A DNA stretch of 64,000 nucleotides from Cauispirillum nitrogeniifigens. GTDB taxonomy: Bacteria; Pseudomonadota; Alphaproteobacteria; Rhodospirillales; Rhodospirillaceae. This document shows, piece after piece, positions 43,135 through 52,050 of the stretch; within the stretch, counting starts at the first letter, position 1, and each line of letters begins with the position of its first letter. The position numbers and the translations under genes were made by a program. Below the pieces are notes generated by a model, which saw only the letters and a program-made list of their open reading frames with translations, searched no databases and was not told the origin of the DNA. The stretch lies in NCBI RefSeq assembly GCF_049800675.1, contig NZ_JBLOOT010000004.1:387506-451505 (forward strand), given 5' to 3'.

Positions 43135-44027
43135 CCGCTGGCCTCCAGATCCTTGCGCAGCGCGGCGAGCTTGCTTTCCAGGGCGGCGGCGCGGCGGGCC
43201 AGGGCGCCCTGGCGTCCGGCGACGATCCAGTCGAGCCAGGCGTCCATGCCCTCGCCGGTGGCGGTGGACAGTTTCATCAGGGTGATGTCCGGGTTGACCC
43301 GCCGGGCATAGTCCACGCAGCGCTCGACGTCGAAGGTCAGGTGCGGCAGCAGGTCGGTCTTGGACAGGATCATGACGTCGGCGGCGGCGAACATGTCGGG
43401 GTATTTCAGCGGCTTGTCCTCGCCCTCCGTCACCGACAGGATGGCCACCTTGTGCGCCTCGCCCAGGTCGAAGGCGGCCGGGCAGACGAGGTTGCCGACG
43501 TTTTCGATGAACAGCACCGAGTTTTCCGGCGGCAGCAGGGTGTCCAGCGCGTGGCCGATCATGTGGGCGTCCAGGTGGCAGCCCTTGCCGGTGTTGACCT
43601 GCAACGCCGGGGCGCCGGTGGCGCGGATGCGGTCGGCGTCGAAGGTGGTCTGCTGGTCGCCTTCGATGACGGCGACGGGGAAGCGATCCTTCAGGCGCGT
43701 GACCGTTTCCACCAGCAGCGTCGTCTTGCCTGAGCCGGGGCTGGAGACGAGGTTGAGGGCGAAGATGCCGGCCTCGGCGAAGCGGGCGCGGTTGGCCTGG
43801 GCGTCGGCGTTGTTGCGGCCCAGGATGTCCTGCTCGATCTGCACGATGCGCGCCTGGCTCATGCCCGGAACGTGCACGCCCGCCAGCCCCTGGCCGTAGT
43901 GGTGGTCGTGGCCGTGGTGATGGTCGTGCCCATGGTCATGGTGGTGATGATCATGCCCATGGTCATGGTGGTGATGATGGCCGGAGCCTTCAACGCGGGC
44001 GTCGCCGCAGCCACAGACGGTACACAT
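43131..44027 (-). CDS. hypB: Hydrogenase nickel incorporation GTPase HypB
   Basis: A 298-residue protein. The N-terminus has the high-affinity nickel motif CTVCGCG, then a histidine-rich stretch (about 20 His between residues 17 and 45) for nickel storage. The G domain has Walker A SSPGSGKTT, EGDQQTTFDADRI and SKTDLLPH. GTP hydrolysis drives nickel delivery, with HypA, to the large subunit. It overlaps hypA and hypF with ATGA/GTGA junctions. Confidence 0.95.
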   Translation of the reverse strand: MCTVCGCGDARVEGSGHHHHHDHGHDHHHHDHGHDHHHGHDHHYGQGLAGVHVPGMSQARIVQIEQDILGRNNADAQANRARFAEAGIFALNLVSSPGSGKTTLLVETVTRLKDRFPVAVIEGDQQTTFDADRIRATGAPALQVNTGKGCHLDAHMIGHALDTLLPPENSVLFIENVGNLVCPAAFDLGEAHKVAILSVTEGEDKPLKYPDMFAAADVMILSKTDLLPHLTFDVERCVDYARRVNPDITLMKLSTATGEGMDAWLDWIVAGRQGALARRAAALESKLAALRKDLEASG

Positions 44028-44368
44028 CACTCCACCTCCAGTTCCAGGATTCGCATGCCGTCGCCCTTTGTCACTTGCAGGCGGTGGCCGCCGCAACGCG
44101 GACAGGCATCATAACGTTGGGCCACGGGTACCGTCTCGGCGCAGTCAATGCACCACGCCTCGCCGGGCGTGCGCACGATCTCCAGGCGGGCGCCCTCGGC
44201 CAGGGTGCCGCGCATCACTGCGTCGAAGCAGAAGGCCATGGCCTGCGGGTCGGCGTGCGACAACTGGCCCAGTTCCAGCCATACGGTGCGCACGCGGCTG
44301 TAGCTCTGGGCCTTGGCCTGATCCTCCAGGACGCGCAGGACGCCTTCGGTCAGCGACATCTCATGCAT
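44027..44368 (-). CDS. hypA: Hydrogenase nickel incorporation protein HypA
   Basis: A 113-residue protein starting MHEMSL; His2 binds nickel. A zinc site is formed by CIDC and CPRCG. It hands nickel to the hydrogenase large subunit together with HypB. It begins 8 bases after the end of hupK in the same direction. Confidence 0.95.
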   Translation of the reverse strand: MHEMSLTEGVLRVLEDQAKAQSYSRVRTVWLELGQLSHADPQAMAFCFDAVMRGTLAEGARLEIVRTPGEAWCIDCAETVPVAQRYDACPRCGGHRLQVTKGDGMRILELEVE

Positions 44369-44376
44369 CGGCCACC

Positions 44377-45483
44377 TCACGCATCGCTTCGTACCTCGAC
44401 CTCGCAGGCCACGCAGGGGTCCAGGGCGGCCACCAGAAGGCGGGCCCGGTGTTCGGGGTTGGCGCCGGCCGGGGCCTCCTCCAGCCCCTGGACCAGCGGG
44501 CCGCGGGGGTGGAAGTTCCAATCCGTCGGCGCCACGATGGTCCAATCGGCAATGCGGCCGTCCCGCAGCGCGACGCGGTGGACGAGCCGCCCGCGCGCCG
44601 CCTCCACCCGCCCCGTTCCCTGCCCGGAGCTTCCGGGCGGCGGGGGCGGGGGCGGGGGCGGGGGCGGGGGCGCATCATCGCATACCTCGGCGGCGGTTTC
44701 CTCCAAATCCCGCAGGGTCGCGGCGATGTCGGCGAGGCGGGCGGTCATGCGGGCGGCGATGCCGGGACCGTGCCGCTCCAGCACCCAGGCGACGGCGGGG
44801 TCGGCGGCGCGGCGGGCCAGCGGCCCGGTCTCCGCCGCTCCGTCCGGCGCGGGAGTGGTGGCGGTCAGCAACGGCACGGCACTGGCGCCGAAGCTCTCCA
44901 CGCCCTGCATGGCGAGGTGGCGCAGCATGTCGCGCGCCGGGCCGGGGGCGGCCTCCGTCCAGTCGCCGGGGGGCACCGGCGGGGCATCGCCGAACACCGT
45001 CCGGCGCACCACGGCGGCGGCGTCGGCCAGCGCCGTCGCCAGGGCTGTCCGGTCGATGCGCAGCGGCGCCCCGCCCGGCACATGCCAGGGGCCGGGGCCG
45101 AGGGCGGCGCGCACCCCGGCCAGGGCGGCGCGGATGCGGCGGGCGTCCTCCAGCCGCGGCGGCTGATCAAGCAGAAGGGGCCAGTCGCGCAGCACGCCCA
45201 GGGTCAGCTCGCCCAGCGTCTCCGCCCCCACCAGCAGGCGGCGGGCGGCCGTCTGCGGCGCGGCGGGCGTCATTCCCAGGGCCTGTTCGCACGCCTCCAG
45301 GGCGGCCACCTGCTGGGCGGTGCCGCACAGGCTGAACAGCAGCGGCACCAGGGACAGGGCATCCTCCGCCGCGCGGCCGCGCAGGACCGTGGCCGGCGAG
45401 GGCTGGCGCGTCCCCGTCAGGCGCGGGGCGACGAAGCGGCCGTGCGCCACGCCGACCGACAGGTGCAGGCTGTCCGGCTTCAC
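44377..45483 (-). CDS. hupK: Hydrogenase assembly protein HupK (HoxV), large-subunit-like
   Basis: A 368-residue protein that resembles a shrunken hydrogenase large subunit. The C-terminus has IADWTIVAPTDWNFHPRGPLVQGLEE and DPCVACEVEV, but the N-terminal CxxC pair of the true subunit is absent. HupK/HoxV proteins are thought to act as scaffolds for the Fe(CN)2CO group. A run of 12 prolines lies in the middle and is unusual for the family. GTG start, overlapping the stop of the upstream gene (GTGA). Confidence 0.82.
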   Translation of the reverse strand: MKPDSLHLSVGVAHGRFVAPRLTGTRQPSPATVLRGRAAEDALSLVPLLFSLCGTAQQVAALEACEQALGMTPAAPQTAARRLLVGAETLGELTLGVLRDWPLLLDQPPRLEDARRIRAALAGVRAALGPGPWHVPGGAPLRIDRTALATALADAAAVVRRTVFGDAPPVPPGDWTEAAPGPARDMLRHLAMQGVESFGASAVPLLTATTPAPDGAAETGPLARRAADPAVAWVLERHGPGIAARMTARLADIAATLRDLEETAAEVCDDAPPPPPPPPPPPPGSSGQGTGRVEAARGRLVHRVALRDGRIADWTIVAPTDWNFHPRGPLVQGLEEAPAGANPEHRARLLVAALDPCVACEVEVRSDA

Positions 45484-46202
45484 CGGGCGCCGCCGAACTG
45501 CCCGCGTAGCAGGGCGCGGCGGTCGATGGCCTCGGGCTTGCTGGCCGGGGGAGGCGGCGGCGCGGGCGGTTCCTCGGCGGTGAACAGGGCGTCCAGGCAG
45601 GCGTTGGCGGTCAGCACCGCCGTGTCGTGGGTGGCGAAGCTGTCCATGGGAGAAAACAGGCTGCACGCCTGCCAGGTGCCCAGGCCGTCCAGGCGCCCGA
45701 CCTCGAAGTCGTAGTCGCCGGCCGGCAGGACGTGGCGTTGCTTGACCGCGCCCGGCACCAGGGCGTCCCAGGCCGCCGCGTCCTGCGGCAGAAGGATGAT
45801 GTTCATGAACCACGGCGTGACCAGGATGCCCAGCCACGTCTCCCCCCACGGGCGGAAGCCGACGGCCTCCACCGTGAGGGCGGGGTTGTGGAAGGGCGTG
45901 CCGAGGAACCCGGCCTCGGCCTTGCGGAAGGCGTCCTCCAGGAGCGCCACGCGCGTCTTCATGGGGTCAGCGTCCGGGGGCCCGTCCAGCGGCAGGAAGA
46001 CGCTCTTGTCGTTGTCGCAGGTCGGGCACCGCCAGTGATCGGGCAGGGCGGCAAAGGCGGTGCCCGGCGCCACGTCCCAGGTGCCGCAGCCCGCCGCCGG
46101 GTCATAGACGGCCCAGCACACGCCGCATTCCATGCGGGTGTCGGCGCGCAGGCGGTCGGCGGTGCTGCCGAACACGCCGGGCAGCAGGCCGCCGCCGGTC
46201 AT
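45480..46202 (-). CDS. hupJ: Fused HupI-HupJ: rubredoxin plus HybE-type hydrogenase chaperone
   Basis: A 240-residue protein with two parts. Residues about 31-78 are a rubredoxin with both metal CxxC motifs (MECGVCWAVYDP and RCPTCDNDKSVFLPL). Residues about 90-215 match the HupJ/HybE family (NPALTVEAVGFRPW, GILVTPWFMNIILLP, GDYDFEVGRLDGLGTWQACSLFSPM). In Rhizobium hupI and hupJ are separate genes. The rubredoxin may protect or reduce the small subunit clusters during assembly in oxygen. It overlaps hupH by four bases. Confidence 0.85.
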   Translation of the reverse strand: MTGGGLLPGVFGSTADRLRADTRMECGVCWAVYDPAAGCGTWDVAPGTAFAALPDHWRCPTCDNDKSVFLPLDGPPDADPMKTRVALLEDAFRKAEAGFLGTPFHNPALTVEAVGFRPWGETWLGILVTPWFMNIILLPQDAAAWDALVPGAVKQRHVLPAGDYDFEVGRLDGLGTWQACSLFSPMDSFATHDTAVLTANACLDALFTAEEPPAPPPPPASKPEAIDRRALLRGQFGGAR

Positions 46203-46978
46203 GGCCAATAGGCCGCGATGACCTGCTCCAGGCGTTCGGCGGCGTCGGCCACGTCCTCGCGGGCGGCCAGGGCGGCCTCGGGCACGTCGCCGACCTCGAC
46301 CACGTCGAGGATCATCTTGTCGTCGGAGTTGAAGTAGCTGACCCGCCAGACGCCGCGCGCCGCGCAGGCGGTGATGCGGCAGTTGCCGTAGCCGCGCGAC
46401 AGGATGGTCAGGTCGCCGGTGCCCAGCGCCTCGGCCAGGACGTTGAGGTCCACCGGGGTCATCGGCAGCAGGGTGAGGTTGATCTCCCGCTCCTTGACGC
46501 CGGGGCGCACGCGGGCCATGGCGTCGGCGATCTCCACCAGCACCGGGGCGACGTTCATGGCACCCTCGGGCAGGGCCTCGGGCAGGGCGAGGTTGGCGGA
46601 CAGGGCGTTGGCGGCGTCGCGCACGATGGCGGGGATGTCGCCGACCTCCAGGGCGTGGGCGGCGGCCCCGTCGTGCAGGCGCCACAGGCCGGGCATCACG
46701 GCTTCCTGCACGCGCACGCCGCCGACCACCGACTGCACTTCGCCCTGGCCGAGGATCTGGTCGATCACGTCCAGGCTGGCGGCGTCGAGGTGGGAGATGT
46801 CGACGCGCACCGCCGGCCCGCCCTCGGCATAGGCCCTGGCGCCGTCGAGCAGGGCCAGCAGGGCGGCCTTGGCCTCGACCATGCGGGCGATGTCCTCGTC
46901 GCTGGTCAGGCGCGGGGTGTGGGCCCGCCAGGAGGCGACGCCGCGCGGCATGGCGGGAACGGTCAGACCTTCGAGCAT
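46199..46978 (-). CDS. hupH: Hydrogenase expression/formation protein HupH (HoxQ)
   Basis: A 259-residue protein of the HupH/HyaF family, with GEVQSVVGGVRVQEAVMPGLWRL, INLTLLPMTPVDL and LSRGYGNCRITACAARGVWRVSYFN, the last being the family's most conserved block. It helps mature the small subunit in aerobic or microaerobic conditions, probably with HupG. It overlaps hupG by 16 bases. Confidence 0.9.
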   Translation of the reverse strand: MLEGLTVPAMPRGVASWRAHTPRLTSDEDIARMVEAKAALLALLDGARAYAEGGPAVRVDISHLDAASLDVIDQILGQGEVQSVVGGVRVQEAVMPGLWRLHDGAAAHALEVGDIPAIVRDAANALSANLALPEALPEGAMNVAPVLVEIADAMARVRPGVKEREINLTLLPMTPVDLNVLAEALGTGDLTILSRGYGNCRITACAARGVWRVSYFNSDDKMILDVVEVGDVPEAALAAREDVADAAERLEQVIAAYWP

Positions 46979-47328
46979 GGGGCATCCTCCTGGAGCAGGG
47001 AGCGGACGGTGGCGCCGTAGTCGGACCAGTCGCGCACCTTGGTCACGGTGGCGACGGCCTGCCCGTCGCGCAGGAACACCAGCGCGGGGGTGACGAACAC
47101 GGCGAAGCGGGCGGCCAGGGCGCTTTCCGCCGCCGGCGCGGCGACGGCGGCATCCAGGCGGCCGGCGAAGGCCTTCAGAAGCTCGGGCAGGATGACGGCG
47201 ACATCGGCGCTCTCGGACGCCTTGCCGGGGATGAACAGGGCGGTCAGGCCCGGAGACTCCGGCGGACCGGAGGCGTCGACCTGCGGCACGCCATGCTCGG
47301 TGATCAGGCGGGAAACCAGGGGGCTCAT
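46963..47328 (-). CDS. hupG: Hydrogenase small-subunit chaperone HupG (HoxO/HyaE type)
   Basis: A 121-residue thioredoxin-like protein without the redox CxxC: LTALFIPGKASESADVAVILPELLKAF, then RFAVFVTPALVFLRDGQAVATV. The family binds the small subunit, or its Tat signal, and prevents premature export. It lies between hupF (four-base overlap) and hupH (16-base overlap). Confidence 0.85.
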   Translation of the reverse strand: MSPLVSRLITEHGVPQVDASGPPESPGLTALFIPGKASESADVAVILPELLKAFAGRLDAAVAAPAAESALAARFAVFVTPALVFLRDGQAVATVTKVRDWSDYGATVRSLLQEDAPCSKV

Positions 47329-47630
47329 TGTGGCGGTGTCCTCAGGTGTGGGGGCAACTGGGGTTCGCGGTCGATCAGGTCGGCAAACAGGTGGTCGACG
47401 GACTCGCCGCGCTGCACCGCCGCCAGGGCGAGCAGGGCGTCGGTCACGCGGTCGGCATCCTCGGGCGTCAGGACCGACCGGGCGGTGCCCAGGTGGGCCA
47501 GGACCCAGGTGCCGACCGGCTGCGGGCCGATCAGCGCCAGGTCCACCACCTCCGCCCGGCCGTCCCGTTGGGCGCAGGTGGCGTTCAGTCCGTCCACGGC
47601 GACGATCTGCATGGGAATGCCGACGCACAT
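47325..47630 (-). CDS. hupF: HypC-like hydrogenase chaperone HupF
   Basis: A 101-residue HypC homologue starting MCVGIPMQIV with a longer C-terminal helix than HypC. HupF is thought to protect the large subunit during maturation under oxygen. The Cys after the initiator Met is conserved. It begins three bases after the hupD stop codon. Confidence 0.9.
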   Translation of the reverse strand: MCVGIPMQIVAVDGLNATCAQRDGRAEVVDLALIGPQPVGTWVLAHLGTARSVLTPEDADRVTDALLALAAVQRGESVDHLFADLIDREPQLPPHLRTPPQ

Positions 47631-47633
47631 GGC

Positions 47634-48254
47634 TCAGACGCTCCCGGCCGGAAGGGGGCGGCCGGCTTCATAGGCGCCCATGTCCAGGTCGTGCAGCAGC
47701 AGGCCGTGGGCCGGTGGTTCGCTGCGGCGTTCGGGGACGATGCCCCATTCGGCCAGCACCGCCAGGCCCATGGCGATGGCCGGGTCGATGCGCGCCTTGG
47801 TGCCGTCGCGCAAAGACCCGCCCCAGTCCTCCAGTTCCTCCGCCTGGACCCCGACCAGGGCCATGGCGGCGGGCTCCCAGCCGAGAAGCTCGGCGGCGGA
47901 GATGACCTCCTGGAAGCCGGTCTGGTGCAGGCTCATCTTCTTGACGCCCATGAAGCGGGGCACGTCGGCGTCGCGCACCAGCTTCAAGGACCCGGCAGGC
48001 TCGCCGTAGTCGATGGCGTCGAAGACCAGCAGGCGGGTGGCGGCCTTGACGTACTGCACCAGGTACAGGCCCTGGGTGCCGCCGTCCATCAGCCGCACCC
48101 GGTCGGGGAAGCGGTACCGCTGGTGGAGTTCTTCCACCACGCGGATGCCGAAGCCCTCGTCGGCCCACAGCAGGTTGCCGATGCCCAGGACCAGGACGTC
48201 GAAGTCCTCGTCCTCCTCGGGCGGCACCTCGACCTGCCGTTCGGGACCGATCAT
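47634..48254 (-). CDS. hupD: Hydrogenase maturation endopeptidase HupD
   Basis: A 206-residue nickel-dependent protease: VLVLGIGNLLWADEGFG (metal-binding acidic residue), LLVFDAIDYG, and SLHQTGFQEVIS with the third metal ligand His. It cleaves the C-terminal extension of the HupL large subunit after nickel insertion. Start at the ATG giving MIGPERQ; it overlaps the hupC stop. Confidence 0.93.
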   Translation of the reverse strand: MIGPERQVEVPPEEDEDFDVLVLGIGNLLWADEGFGIRVVEELHQRYRFPDRVRLMDGGTQGLYLVQYVKAATRLLVFDAIDYGEPAGSLKLVRDADVPRFMGVKKMSLHQTGFQEVISAAELLGWEPAAMALVGVQAEELEDWGGSLRDGTKARIDPAIAMGLAVLAEWGIVPERRSEPPAHGLLLHDLDMGAYEAGRPLPAGSV

Positions 48255-48979
48255 GGCCTGTTGTCCTTGAACATGCGCTCGCCGGAAATCATGGTCGAGA
48301 CCATGGACTGGCGGGACATGATGTCCTCGCGGATGGCCGCGTAGACGTGGACCATGACGAACAGGATGAACACCCACATGCCGACGTGGTGCCAGGTGTG
48401 CAGGTCCTGGGTGTTGGGGAACACCGCCGTGACCCAGCCGAACATGGCCCATTGCCAGCTGTCCTGGCCCGCGCCCTCGCCATAGAGGGCGAAGCCCGAG
48501 ACGATCATGAACGTCGTGCCCAGGGTGAACACGAAGAACATGACGAAGTGGGCCAGCGGGTTATGGCCGATGTACTTCTTCGGCTCGCGGCGCAGGAACA
48601 TGTACCACTGCGCCTCGATCACGATGTCACGCCACCAGTTCGGGTTCAGGAACGGCAGGGTGAACAGCTGACGCGCATGCTTGTTGCCGACGAAGGCCCA
48701 GTAGATGCGCGCCAGGAAGCCGACGGCGAAGATGTAGGCCGCCGCGAAGTGGGCGAAACGGATGTAGCCCATCAGGAAGTGGTCGATGGCCTCGCCGCCG
48801 GTGGACGGCAGGGGGCTTCCGATGAAGTACCCGGTCACGCACAGCACGACGATGGCCAGGGCGTTGATCCAGTGCCACAGCCGCACCGGCGCCTCGTACA
48901 CGTACACCGAGGTGACGTGGTGGGCGTGGCGCGGCTCCTCGTGCAAAGCCAGGTCGCGGGGATCGCTCTGGATGGTCAT
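48251..48979 (-). CDS. hupC: Hydrogenase b-type cytochrome subunit HupC
   Basis: A 242-residue membrane protein with four hydrophobic helices and conserved haem-ligand His residues (RLWHWINALAI, RFAHFAAAYIF, HTWHHVGMWVF). It anchors HupSL at the periplasmic face and passes electrons from H2 to the quinone pool. It lies directly after hupL. Confidence 0.95.
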   Translation of the reverse strand: MTIQSDPRDLALHEEPRHAHHVTSVYVYEAPVRLWHWINALAIVVLCVTGYFIGSPLPSTGGEAIDHFLMGYIRFAHFAAAYIFAVGFLARIYWAFVGNKHARQLFTLPFLNPNWWRDIVIEAQWYMFLRREPKKYIGHNPLAHFVMFFVFTLGTTFMIVSGFALYGEGAGQDSWQWAMFGWVTAVFPNTQDLHTWHHVGMWVFILFVMVHVYAAIREDIMSRQSMVSTMISGERMFKDNRP

Positions 48980-48994
48980 GGCAAACCTCCTTCC

Positions 48995-50782
48995 TCAGCG
49001 CACCGTCACGACGGTGGTTTCCCCCTCGGGCGACATGACGTGGGTGGAGCAGGCCAGGCACGGGTCGAAGCTGTGGATGGTGCGCAGGATCTCCAGCGGC
49101 TGGCTGGGGTCGTGCATCGGCGTGTCCATCAGCGACGCCTCGAAGGCCCCGATGTTGCCCTGCGGGTCGCGCGGGCTGCCGTTCCAGGTGGTCGGCACCA
49201 CGCACTGGTAGTTGGCGATCTTGGTGTCCTTGATGTGGACCCAGTGACCCAGCGCACCGCGCGGCGCCTCGGTGAAGCCCACGCCCTTGACGTCCTTGCC
49301 CCAGGTGCCGGGTTCCCACTTGGTGACGTTGGCGGTGTTGAGGTCGCCGGCCTTGAGGTTGGCCATCAGCTTGTCCTGGAAATAGCGCATCTTCTGCGCC
49401 GCCCACTGGCATTCCAGGCCGCGCGCGGCGGTCCGGCCCAGGGTCGAGAACAGCGCGTCGATGGGCGCGTCCAGGGCCGACAGCAGCTGGTCCACGGGCT
49501 CCTTGAACTCCGGGTTGCCCTGGACGTAGCCGATGACGTAGCGGGCCAGCGGGCCGACCTCCATGGCGTGGCCGCGCCAGCGCGGGGCCTTCAGCCAGGA
49601 GTACTTGGCGTCCTCGTCCACCGCCTTGATGTGGGTCTTGGTGCCCTGGGCGTTGGGGCCAAGCTCGTAGTTCGGCTCGGTCACGCCGTCCCAGGGGTGC
49701 AGGCCCTTGCTCTCGTCGGGGTACTTGTACCAGGAATGGGTGACGAACTCCTGGATCTGCGTCGGGTCGCCCAGGTCGACGTCGTGCACCTCGGTCAGCT
49801 TGCCGTCGACGATGGCGCCGCGCGGCAGCAGCAGGCTGGAGGCGGAGTAGTCGTTGGCCCGCTCCGGGATGTCGCCGTAGGACAGCAGGTTCTTGTTCGA
49901 CAGCCCGCCACCGTACATCCAGTCCTTGTAGAAGCCGGCGATGGCCACCAGGTCAGGCAGGTAGACCTGTTCGGTGAAGGTGATGCAGCGGTCGATGATG
50001 GACGACACCAGGTTCAGGCGTTCCATGTTGACCGCGCCGACGGCGCCGGTGCCGTCCAGGTTGATGGCGCAAGGCACGCCGCCGACCAGCCAGTTGGGGT
50101 GCGGGTTCTTGCCGCCGTAAATGGCGTGGATCTTGACGATGTCCTTCTGGAAGTCCAGCGCCTCCAGATAGTGCGCCACGGCCATCAGGTTGGCCTCGGG
50201 CGGCAGCTTGTAGGCCGGGTGGCCCCAGTAGCCGTTCTTGAACGGGCCGAGCTGGCCGCTTTCGACGAACTTCTTCAGGCGGGTCTGAAGGTCGCGGAAA
50301 TAGCCCGGCGACGACAGCGGCCACGCCGAGATGGACTGCGCCAGTTCGGATGTCGCCTTGGGGTCGGCCTGGAGCGCCGAAACCACGTCCACCCAGTCCA
50401 GGGCATGCAGGTGATAGAAGTGCACGATGTGGTCGTGCACGTACAGGCACAGCTGCATGATGTTGCGGATGGAGTTGGCGTTCTCCGGGATGTCGATGGC
50501 CAGGGCGTTTTCCACCGCGCGCACGCTGGTCAGGGCGTGGGTGCCGGTGCAGACCCCGCAGATGCGCTGGGTGAAGGCCCAGGCGTCGCGCGGATCGCGG
50601 CCCTTGAGGATGAGTTCCAGCCCGCGCCAGATGGTGCCGGTGGACACCGCGTTGCGGATGACGTTGTTCTCGTCGACGTTGACCTCAAGGCGCAGGTGGC
50701 CTTCGATGCGGGTCACCGGGTCGACGACCACGCGGCGGCCGGAATTGTCGAGGTTGAAGCCGTTCGGAGTGGTGACGGTCAT
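48995..50782 (-). CDS. hupL: Uptake [NiFe]-hydrogenase large subunit HupL
   Basis: A 595-residue subunit. The N-terminal nickel ligands are in RICGVCTGTH and the C-terminal pair in DPCLACSTHVMSPEGETTVVTVR, where cleavage by HupD occurs after the His. RIEGHLRLEV and other group 1 motifs are present. It holds the NiFe(CN)2CO site that oxidises H2. It follows hupS by 21 bases in the same transcript. Confidence 0.97.
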   Translation of the reverse strand: MTVTTPNGFNLDNSGRRVVVDPVTRIEGHLRLEVNVDENNVIRNAVSTGTIWRGLELILKGRDPRDAWAFTQRICGVCTGTHALTSVRAVENALAIDIPENANSIRNIMQLCLYVHDHIVHFYHLHALDWVDVVSALQADPKATSELAQSISAWPLSSPGYFRDLQTRLKKFVESGQLGPFKNGYWGHPAYKLPPEANLMAVAHYLEALDFQKDIVKIHAIYGGKNPHPNWLVGGVPCAINLDGTGAVGAVNMERLNLVSSIIDRCITFTEQVYLPDLVAIAGFYKDWMYGGGLSNKNLLSYGDIPERANDYSASSLLLPRGAIVDGKLTEVHDVDLGDPTQIQEFVTHSWYKYPDESKGLHPWDGVTEPNYELGPNAQGTKTHIKAVDEDAKYSWLKAPRWRGHAMEVGPLARYVIGYVQGNPEFKEPVDQLLSALDAPIDALFSTLGRTAARGLECQWAAQKMRYFQDKLMANLKAGDLNTANVTKWEPGTWGKDVKGVGFTEAPRGALGHWVHIKDTKIANYQCVVPTTWNGSPRDPQGNIGAFEASLMDTPMHDPSQPLEILRTIHSFDPCLACSTHVMSPEGETTVVTVR

Positions 50783-50803
50783 GGTCCTGAGTTCCCCCGC
50801 GCC

Positions 50804-51889
50804 TTAGTCCTGGATGTCGTTCTTGGAGCCCGAGCGCGCCCGCTTGATCGCGCTGACGGCGGCATGGGCGGCGATCGCCGCGCCGGCCACGCCGGCGGCG
50901 GTGGCGCCCACGGTGTCGGCGGTGCTTTCGACGCCGAACTGCGGGATGGTGGTCAGGCGGTCATAGAAGGAGCCCTTGTCCCAGAACCCGTCCTCGGAAC
51001 AGCCGATGCAGCCGTGGCCGGACTGGATGGGGAAGGACACGCCTTCGTTCCAGCGGGTGGTGGAGCAGGCGTTGTAGGTGGTCGGACCCTTGCAGCCCAT
51101 CTTGTACAGGCAGTAGCCCTTGCGCGCCGCCTCGTCGTCCCATGCCTCGACGAACTGGCCGGCGTCGAAGTGCGGACGGCGGTAGCACTTGTCGTGGATG
51201 CGCTGGGAATAGAACATCTTCGGCCGCCCCTGGCGGTCCATCTCCGGCAGGGTGCCGAAGGTCAGGACATAGGTGACGATGCCGGTCATCACCTCGGCGA
51301 TGGGCGGGCAGCCCGGCACCTTGATGATCGGCTTGTCGGTGATGACCTTGTGCACCGGGGTCGCCTGGGTCGGGTTGGGCGCGGCGGCCTGCACGCAGCC
51401 CCACGAGGCGCAGGAGCCCCAGGAGATGACGGCCATGGCGTCCTTGGCGGCGTGGCGGAGCTGTTCCACGAACGGCTTGCCGCCGACGATGCAGAACATG
51501 CCGTCCTCGTTGAGCGGCGGGTTGCCCTCGACGGCCAGGATGTAGTTGCCCTTGTACTTGGTGATGGTGTCTTCCAGCGCCGCCTCGGCCTGGTCGCCGG
51601 CGGCGGCCATGATCACCGGGTCGTAGTCCAGGGAGATCATCGACAGGATGACGTCCTTGGCCAGCGGATGGGCGGAGCGGATGAAGCTCTCCGAGCAGCA
51701 GGTGCATTCCAGGCCGTGAACCCACACCACCGGAATGCGCGGCTTGGTCTCCATGGCGTGGGCGATCTTCGGCGCGAAGGCCGGGCCCAAGCCCATGCTG
51801 GCGGCGGCCAGGCTACAGAATTTCAGGAACGAACGGCGGGAAATCCCCTGCCGCCGGATCACATCGTAAAAAGTCTCAAGCTCAGCCAC
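50804..51889 (-). CDS. hupS: Uptake [NiFe]-hydrogenase small subunit HupS
   Basis: A 361-residue iron-sulfur subunit. The Tat signal SRRSFLKF at residues 17-24 sends the folded HupSL to the periplasmic side. Cluster ligands are visible in GLECTCCSES (proximal), the GCIGCSEDGFWD region and CYRRPHFDAGQF. The C-terminal hydrophobic anchor is AGVAGAAIAAHAAV. GTG start with a strong GGGAGGGAG site. First gene of the hup-hyp run, with a sigma-54 promoter 49 bases upstream. Confidence 0.96.
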   Translation of the reverse strand: MAELETFYDVIRRQGISRRSFLKFCSLAAASMGLGPAFAPKIAHAMETKPRIPVVWVHGLECTCCSESFIRSAHPLAKDVILSMISLDYDPVIMAAAGDQAEAALEDTITKYKGNYILAVEGNPPLNEDGMFCIVGGKPFVEQLRHAAKDAMAVISWGSCASWGCVQAAAPNPTQATPVHKVITDKPIIKVPGCPPIAEVMTGIVTYVLTFGTLPEMDRQGRPKMFYSQRIHDKCYRRPHFDAGQFVEAWDDEAARKGYCLYKMGCKGPTTYNACSTTRWNEGVSFPIQSGHGCIGCSEDGFWDKGSFYDRLTTIPQFGVESTADTVGATAAGVAGAAIAAHAAVSAIKRARSGSKNDIQD

Positions 51890-51937
51890 GGTGCTCCCTC
51901 CCGCTGACGGTTTTCCGAACGCGTATGGCTGCCCTGC

Positions 51938-51952
51938 GCAAAATGCGTGCCA
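51938..51952 (-). promoter_or_regulatory. Sigma-54 promoter of the hup operon
   Basis: On the minus strand, TGGCACG-N4-TTGC matches the sigma-54 consensus at every fixed position. The predicted transcription start is near 51926, giving a leader of about 37 bases before the hupS GTG. It fits activation by HupR, whose GAFTGA loop is intact. Confidence 0.85.
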
Positions 51953-52017
51953 GGGGAGGGAGGGCGGGTGGGGCGCCCCGGACCAAGCCGCCGCGCGCCC
52001 CACCCGGCGGAGGGGGT

Positions 52018-52032
52018 GGAAATCAGGTTTCC
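52018..52032 (-). promoter_or_regulatory. Candidate HupR upstream site GGAAA-N5-TTTCC
   Basis: A dyad centred about 100 bases upstream of the predicted hupS transcription start. A related TGGAAA-N1-TTTCCA palindrome sits at a similar distance before hupE. The spacer differs, so shared recognition is only a suggestion. Confidence 0.35.
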
Positions 52033-52050
52033 GGTGTGGAAAATGGGTTG

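Noticed and set aside
48347..51907. 1186-residue open frame on the plus strand across hupC, hupL and hupS
   Set aside because: It is antisense to three conserved hydrogenase genes; high GC content keeps the opposite frame open. No family motif or start site.
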